This document shows positions 6,389-9,309 of a stretch of 9,309 nt of DNA, in pieces (within the stretch, counting starts at the first letter, position 1; every line of letters starts with the position of its first letter). The notes beneath the pieces are model-generated. The model was not told the origin of the DNA and did not search any database. It worked only from the letters and a program-made list of their open reading frames with translations. Source of the stretch: Chloroflexota bacterium (GTDB taxonomy: Bacteria > Chloroflexota > Dehalococcoidia > JACQGW01); contig JACQGW010000273.1 of NCBI GenBank assembly GCA_016199325.1, forward strand, positions 1-9,309. The letters are read 5' to 3'. The position numbers and the translations under genes were made by a program.

Positions 6389-7343
6389 ATTGGCTGGAGC
6401 CGAAGAGCGCCGGACCTTCTCCCCTCTTATCACACTCGCTCTGACGCTGGTCTCTTTGCTGGTCGTCGCCTGTGCCACGCCGGCGCCGGATTCGGCCGGT
6501 CTCGGTCGGGATCCTGCGGCCACGACGACGGGGACGGCGGGGTTGCGGAGCCTCACGGAGATCGCGCGTGCGCCTGCCGGCAAGGAGGAGGTCGTCCTGG
6601 CGACGACGACGAGCACCCAGGATTCGGGGCTGCTGGAGGTGCTCGTGCCGATGTTCGAGCGGCAGACGGGCTATCGCGTCAAGCCCATCGCTGTCGGCAC
6701 CGGGCAGGCGCTGGCGCTCGCCGGGCGCGGCGAGGCCGACGTCGTGCTCGTCCACGCGCCGGAGGCCGAGCGGAAGTGGATGGCAGACGGCAACGGCACC
6801 GAGCGGCTGCTCGTCATGCACAACGACTTCGTGCTCGTCGGCCCGCCGGACGACCCGGCCGGGATCCGGAGCGCCGCCATCGCCGAGGACGCCCTTGCGA
6901 AGGTCGCCCGCGCCGGCGCGCCGTTCATCTCGCGCGGCGACGATTCGGGCACCCACAAGCAGGAGCTGGCGATCTGGCAGGCGGCCGGGCTGAGCCCGTC
7001 GGGCCAGCCGTGGTATCAGGAGGCCGGCCAGGGCATGGGTGCCACGCTCAACATCGCCAGCGAGAAGGGGGCCTACACCCTCGCCGACCGCGGCACCTAC
7101 CTGGCCCGCAAGGCGACGATCCGGCTCGCGATCCTGGTGGAAGGGTCCAGGGCGCTCCTGAACGTGTACCATGTCATGCCGGTGAGCCTGCAGAAGTTCC
7201 CGAAGGTGAACGCCGCCGGCGGCGCGGCCTTCGCCGCCTTCCTCGTCACGCGCGAAGCGCAGGAAGTCATCGCCACCTTCGGCAAAGAAAAGTTCGGCCA
7301 GCCGCTCTTCTTTCCCGATGCGGGCAAGGTCGATGAGTGGTAG
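6381..7343 (+). CDS. tupA: TupA, tungstate ABC transporter substrate-binding lipoprotein
   Basis: A 320-residue exported lipoprotein. A basic N-terminus and hydrophobic stretch (15-30) lead to a lipobox VVAC with Cys31 as the lipidated residue. A Thr/Ala/Gly-rich tether (32-66) precedes the binding fold. The oxyanion-binding TTTSTQDSGLL (75-85) and IAVGTGQAL (103-111) are typical of TupA and unlike ModA. Also conserved are SRGDDSGTHKQE (184-195) and GMGATLNIASEKGAYTLADR (218-237). The protein captures tungstate outside the membrane for TupB/TupC; molybdate cannot be fully excluded. The start is TTG at 6381, with GAGAGGAG (6366-6373) 7 nt upstream, and it overlaps the regulator stop by 8 nt, so translational coupling is likely. 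It is longer than many TupA proteins mainly through the N-terminal tether. Confidence 0.93.
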   Translation: MARLAGAEERRTFSPLITLALTLVSLLVVACATPAPDSAGLGRDPAATTTGTAGLRSLTEIARAPAGKEEVVLATTTSTQDSGLLEVLVPMFERQTGYRVKPIAVGTGQALALAGRGEADVVLVHAPEAERKWMADGNGTERLLVMHNDFVLVGPPDDPAGIRSAAIAEDALAKVARAGAPFISRGDDSGTHKQELAIWQAAGLSPSGQPWYQEAGQGMGATLNIASEKGAYTLADRGTYLARKATIRLAILVEGSRALLNVYHVMPVSLQKFPKVNAAGGAAFAAFLVTREAQEVIATFGKEKFGQPLFFPDAGKVDEW

Positions 7344-7368
7344 AGGGCGCCCCGGTCGGCGGCCGTCC

Positions 7369-7511
7369 GGGAGCGCAGCCTTCCTGGCTGCCGGAGGCTG
7401 CAAGATGCGTGCGCGCTCGGCGCGAATCGGTCATCTGGGAGCGCAGCCGTCCTGGCCGCCCCGGTTCGTCGACAACCCGGGCAACCGCAGGTGGGACGCC
7501 TGCGCTCCCAG
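7369..7511. repeat. Repeat cluster separating tupA and tupB
   Basis: GGGAGCGCAGCC(T/G)TCCTGG occurs at 7369 and again at 7437; the 24-nt copies 7369-7392 and 7437-7460 differ at two positions. The segment 7435-7452 is also an inverted repeat of 7494-7511 (17 of 18 bp, 41-nt loop). The cluster fills most of the 242-bp gap inside the operon. It can form strong stems that might lower expression of tupBC relative to tupA, but no U-tract or new promoter is visible. Dispersed palindromic elements are the likeliest origin. Confidence 0.75.
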
Positions 7512-7585
7512 CAAGGGTCTCGGCGGCCTGCCAACGGCGCTGAGACCACCATTGTCCGGCGCTCATCATCTTCGGAGATAAGACC

Positions 7586-8284
7586 TTGGATCTGCTCGTA
7601 AGCGCCACCGGCCAGGCGGCGCGGCTGTTGCTGAGCGGCGATCCGGGGGTGTTCCAGATCGTGGCGCTCTCGCTGCGGCTGTCGCTCACCGCCACACTGT
7701 TGAGCCTGGCGGTCGGCGTGCCGCTGGGGACGTGGCTGGCGCTGGCGCGGTTCCCGGGGCGCCGCCTGCTGCTCGGGCTCGTCAACACCGGCATGGGCAT
7801 GCCCCCGGTGGTGGCCGGGCTGCTCATCACCGTGCTGCTCTGGCGAAGCGGACCGCTCGGCGAGCTGCGGCTGCTGTACACGCCGGCGGCTATCGTCATC
7901 GCGCAGTTCGTCCTGGCGGCGCCCATGGTCACCGGCCTGACGGCGGCGGCCATGCAGCAGCTCAATCCGAAGCTCCGCCTCCAGATCCTGTCGCTCGGGG
8001 CCACCCGCCGGCAGCTCCTCTGGCTGCTGATGCGCGAGGCGCGGCTGCCGCTGCTGGCGGCGGTGATGGCCGGCTTCGGGGCGGTCATCTCGGAGGTGGG
8101 CGCGTCGATGATGGTGGGCGGCAACATCGCCGGCCAGACGCGGGTGCTGACGACCGCGACCGTCCTGGAGACGAGCCGGGGCAACTTCGACCTGGCGCTG
8201 GCGCTCGGCCTCCTGTTGCTGGGGCTGATGTACGCCGTCAACCTTGGCCTTACCTGGGTCCAGCAGCGGGAGCGACCATCATGA
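7586..8284 (+). CDS. tupB: TupB, tungstate ABC transporter permease
   Basis: A 232-residue inner-membrane permease with about five hydrophobic helices (roughly 24-55, 62-86, 99-122, 152-176 and 202-226). The cytoplasmic coupling loop that docks on the ATPase is visible as SLGATRRQLLWLLMREARLP (136-155), followed by FGAVISEVGASMMVGGNI (164-181), which is characteristic of TupB/ModB-type permeases. It would form a homodimeric channel passing oxyanion from TupA to the cytoplasm, powered by TupC. The start is TTG at 7586 with GGAGA (7574-7578) 7 nt upstream; both tupA and tupB use TTG. Its stop overlaps the ATG of tupC (ATGA). A 242-bp repeat-filled gap separates it from tupA, unusual within such an operon. 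Length and motifs look intact. Confidence 0.92.
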   Translation: MDLLVSATGQAARLLLSGDPGVFQIVALSLRLSLTATLLSLAVGVPLGTWLALARFPGRRLLLGLVNTGMGMPPVVAGLLITVLLWRSGPLGELRLLYTPAAIVIAQFVLAAPMVTGLTAAAMQQLNPKLRLQILSLGATRRQLLWLLMREARLPLLAAVMAGFGAVISEVGASMMVGGNIAGQTRVLTTATVLETSRGNFDLALALGLLLLGLMYAVNLGLTWVQQRERPS

Positions 8285-8390
8285 CCGCCCATGGCCCGCC
8301 GTTCACGGCGGCAGCGTCCAGCCGGCCGGGCGTGAAGGGCCGATTGACCAACTTCATGACCGCCCGTGGCCCGCCGTTCACGGCGGCAGC
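8281..8390. repeat. Direct repeat (35 bp x2, 75-bp period) at the start of tupC
   Basis: Copies at 8281-8315 and 8356-8390 differ at one base (CAT versus CGT codon). Each begins with ATG and contains the perfect hairpin CCGCCG-TTCA-CGGCGG (8296-8311 and 8371-8386). The 75-bp period is 25 codons, so the frame is kept. The shared hairpin suggests a mobile or dispersed palindromic element, or a tandem duplication of the tupB-tupC junction. Confidence 0.9.
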
Positions 8391-9189
8391 CGAGCCGATC
8401 CCCCTGGCAGCCGAGCCGCTCCTGGCGGTAGCGGGCCTGCGGGTGGATCGGGCCGGGCGGACGATCCTCGACGTCCCGAGCCTGGCGGTCGCCGAGGGCG
8501 AGGTGCTGGCGGTGCTCGGGCCGAACGGGGCGGGCAAGAGCACGCTGCTCCGCTGTCTGGCGCTCCTGGAACGGCCGACGGCCGGCGCTGTCGGGTTCCG
8601 CGGCCGGGCGCTGAGCTGGCGGGAGGCGGTCGACTACCGGCGGCGAACGGCGATGCTCTTTCAGGAGCCGCTGCTGCTGGATACGACGGTCTTCGAGAAT
8701 GTCGCCACCGGTCTCCGCCTGCGCGGGATCCCGGGTCGGGAGATCGACCGGCGGGTCGCGGCCTGGCTGGATCGGCTGGGCATCGCCGGCCTTGCCCGGC
8801 GCTCGGCACGGACGCTCTCGGGTGGGGAGGCGCGGCGGGTGAGCCTGGCGCGGGCGCTGGTCGTCGAGCCCGAGGTGCTCTTCCTCGACGAGCCGTTCTC
8901 GGCGCTGGACGCCCCCACCCGCGCCGCCTTCGCCCACGATCTCGTCGGGCTCCTCGACGAGCAGCGGACGACGACGGTCCTGGTCACCCACGACCAGGCC
9001 GAGGCGCGCGCGCTGGCCGATCGCGTCGCCGTGCTCCTCGACGGCCGGGTGGCGGCGCTGGGCAGCACGGCGGACGTCTTCGAGCGTCCCGCCGACCCGC
9101 GGGTGCTAGCGTTCCTGCGCTCGGAGGAGCTGCCGCGGCGAGCTCCATCGCCTTCGGGGGAAGTCGTGGGGACTCGTGGGGACTCGTAG
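8281..9189 (+). CDS. tupC: TupC, tungstate ABC transporter ATP-binding protein
   Basis: A 302-residue cytoplasmic ATPase. The motifs are complete: Walker A GPNGAGKST (80-88), Q-loop Gln128 (FQEP), signature LSGGE (179-183), Walker B VLFLDEP (199-205), D-loop SALD (207-210) and H-loop His237 (THDQA). Two such subunits would drive TupB. The ATG at 8281 overlaps the tupB stop, with GGGAG at 8268-8272, 8 nt upstream. This start gives about 46 residues before the ABC domain begins (LLAVAGLRVDR, from 47), far more than usual. That extension contains MTA(H/R)GPPFTAAA twice (1-12 and 26-37), encoded by a duplicated 35-bp repeat. The last residues (about 294-302) come from a 10-nt tandem repeat. Both ends therefore look repeat-derived while the core is normal. 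ATG 8356 is an alternative start but lacks a ribosome site. Confidence 0.92.
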   Translation: MTAHGPPFTAAASSRPGVKGRLTNFMTARGPPFTAAAEPIPLAAEPLLAVAGLRVDRAGRTILDVPSLAVAEGEVLAVLGPNGAGKSTLLRCLALLERPTAGAVGFRGRALSWREAVDYRRRTAMLFQEPLLLDTTVFENVATGLRLRGIPGREIDRRVAAWLDRLGIAGLARRSARTLSGGEARRVSLARALVVEPEVLFLDEPFSALDAPTRAAFAHDLVGLLDEQRTTTVLVTHDQAEARALADRVAVLLDGRVAALGSTADVFERPADPRVLAFLRSEELPRRAPSPSGEVVGTRGDS

Positions 9190-9272
9190 GAACTCGTAGG
9201 AGCTCGGGAGGATCGGGGACTCGTAGGAACTCGTGGGAACTCCGGGGGATCGGGGGGACTCGGGGGAACTCG
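9161..9272. repeat. Degenerate 10-nt tandem repeat (consensus RACTCGTRGG)
   Basis: Units AAGTCGTGGG, GACTCGTGGG, GACTCGTAGG and AACTCGTAGG run in register from 9161 to 9200. Looser copies (such as ACTCGTAGGA and ACTCGTGGGA) continue to about 9272. The array starts inside the end of tupC, supplies its stop codon at 9187-9189 and fills most of the 120 bp to the window edge. No gene or terminator is visible in that tail. Confidence 0.8.
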
Positions 9273-9309
9273 ACTCCGAAAGGGTGGGCGTCGCCAATTT
9301 GCGCCAGGC

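Noticed and set aside
6249..7403. A 384-codon open frame on the - strand
   Set aside because: It is antisense to tupA and the end of the regulator. The translation is Arg-rich and unlike any family.
7267..8991. A 574-codon open frame on the - strand
   Set aside because: It runs antisense to tupB and most of tupC, which have complete family motifs, and its translation shows no domain.
9161..9272. CRISPR array
   Set aside because: The 10-nt units are contiguous and degenerate, with no unique spacers of 25-40 nt and no cas genes in view.

Overview
This is a GC-rich bacterial segment with seven protein-coding genes, GTG and TTG starts alongside ATG, sigma70-like promoters, and several kinds of short palindromic or tandem repeat between genes. 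Lipoprotein export (lipobox in TupA), a Tad-type membrane protein and these repeat types would suit Chloroflexota or a similar high-GC environmental lineage. That assignment is inference, because nothing in the window is diagnostic of a taxon.

Left part (1-2580): an M24-family (Xaa-Pro peptidase-like) gene on the + strand converges on a metal-dependent amidohydrolase gene on the - strand. A 160-bp gap with an imperfect long hairpin separates them. Both look like cytoplasmic metallohydrolases, possibly acting on peptides or amides.

Middle (2580-4845): the amidohydrolase gene diverges from a gene for a single-span TadE/TadG-like envelope protein. Two well-formed back-to-back promoters lie between them. 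A 12-TM MFS exporter-type transporter follows 30 bp after the Tad-like gene, probably in the same transcript. A 418-bp non-coding stretch comes next, holding a long palindromic repeat, a 7-nt tandem repeat and a strong promoter with a perfect 15-bp inverted-repeat operator.

Right part (5100-9189): this is the most coherent system in the window, an apparent tungstate (or related oxyanion) uptake operon. The order is a regulator with an N-terminal GntR winged helix and a C-terminal periplasmic-binding-protein-like sensor domain, then lipoprotein TupA, permease TupB and ATPase TupC. The regulator and tupA overlap by 8 nt, and tupB and tupC overlap by 4 nt (ATGA). The promoter-abutting operator suggests autoregulation: the cytoplasmic sensor domain would report intracellular ligand and control the ABC importer.

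Repeats have entered this operon at three points: between tupA and tupB, at the start of tupC (giving a duplicated N-terminal peptide) and at the end of tupC (a 10-nt tandem repeat that encodes the last residues). The final 120 bp hold only the continuing tandem repeat and no gene I can support.
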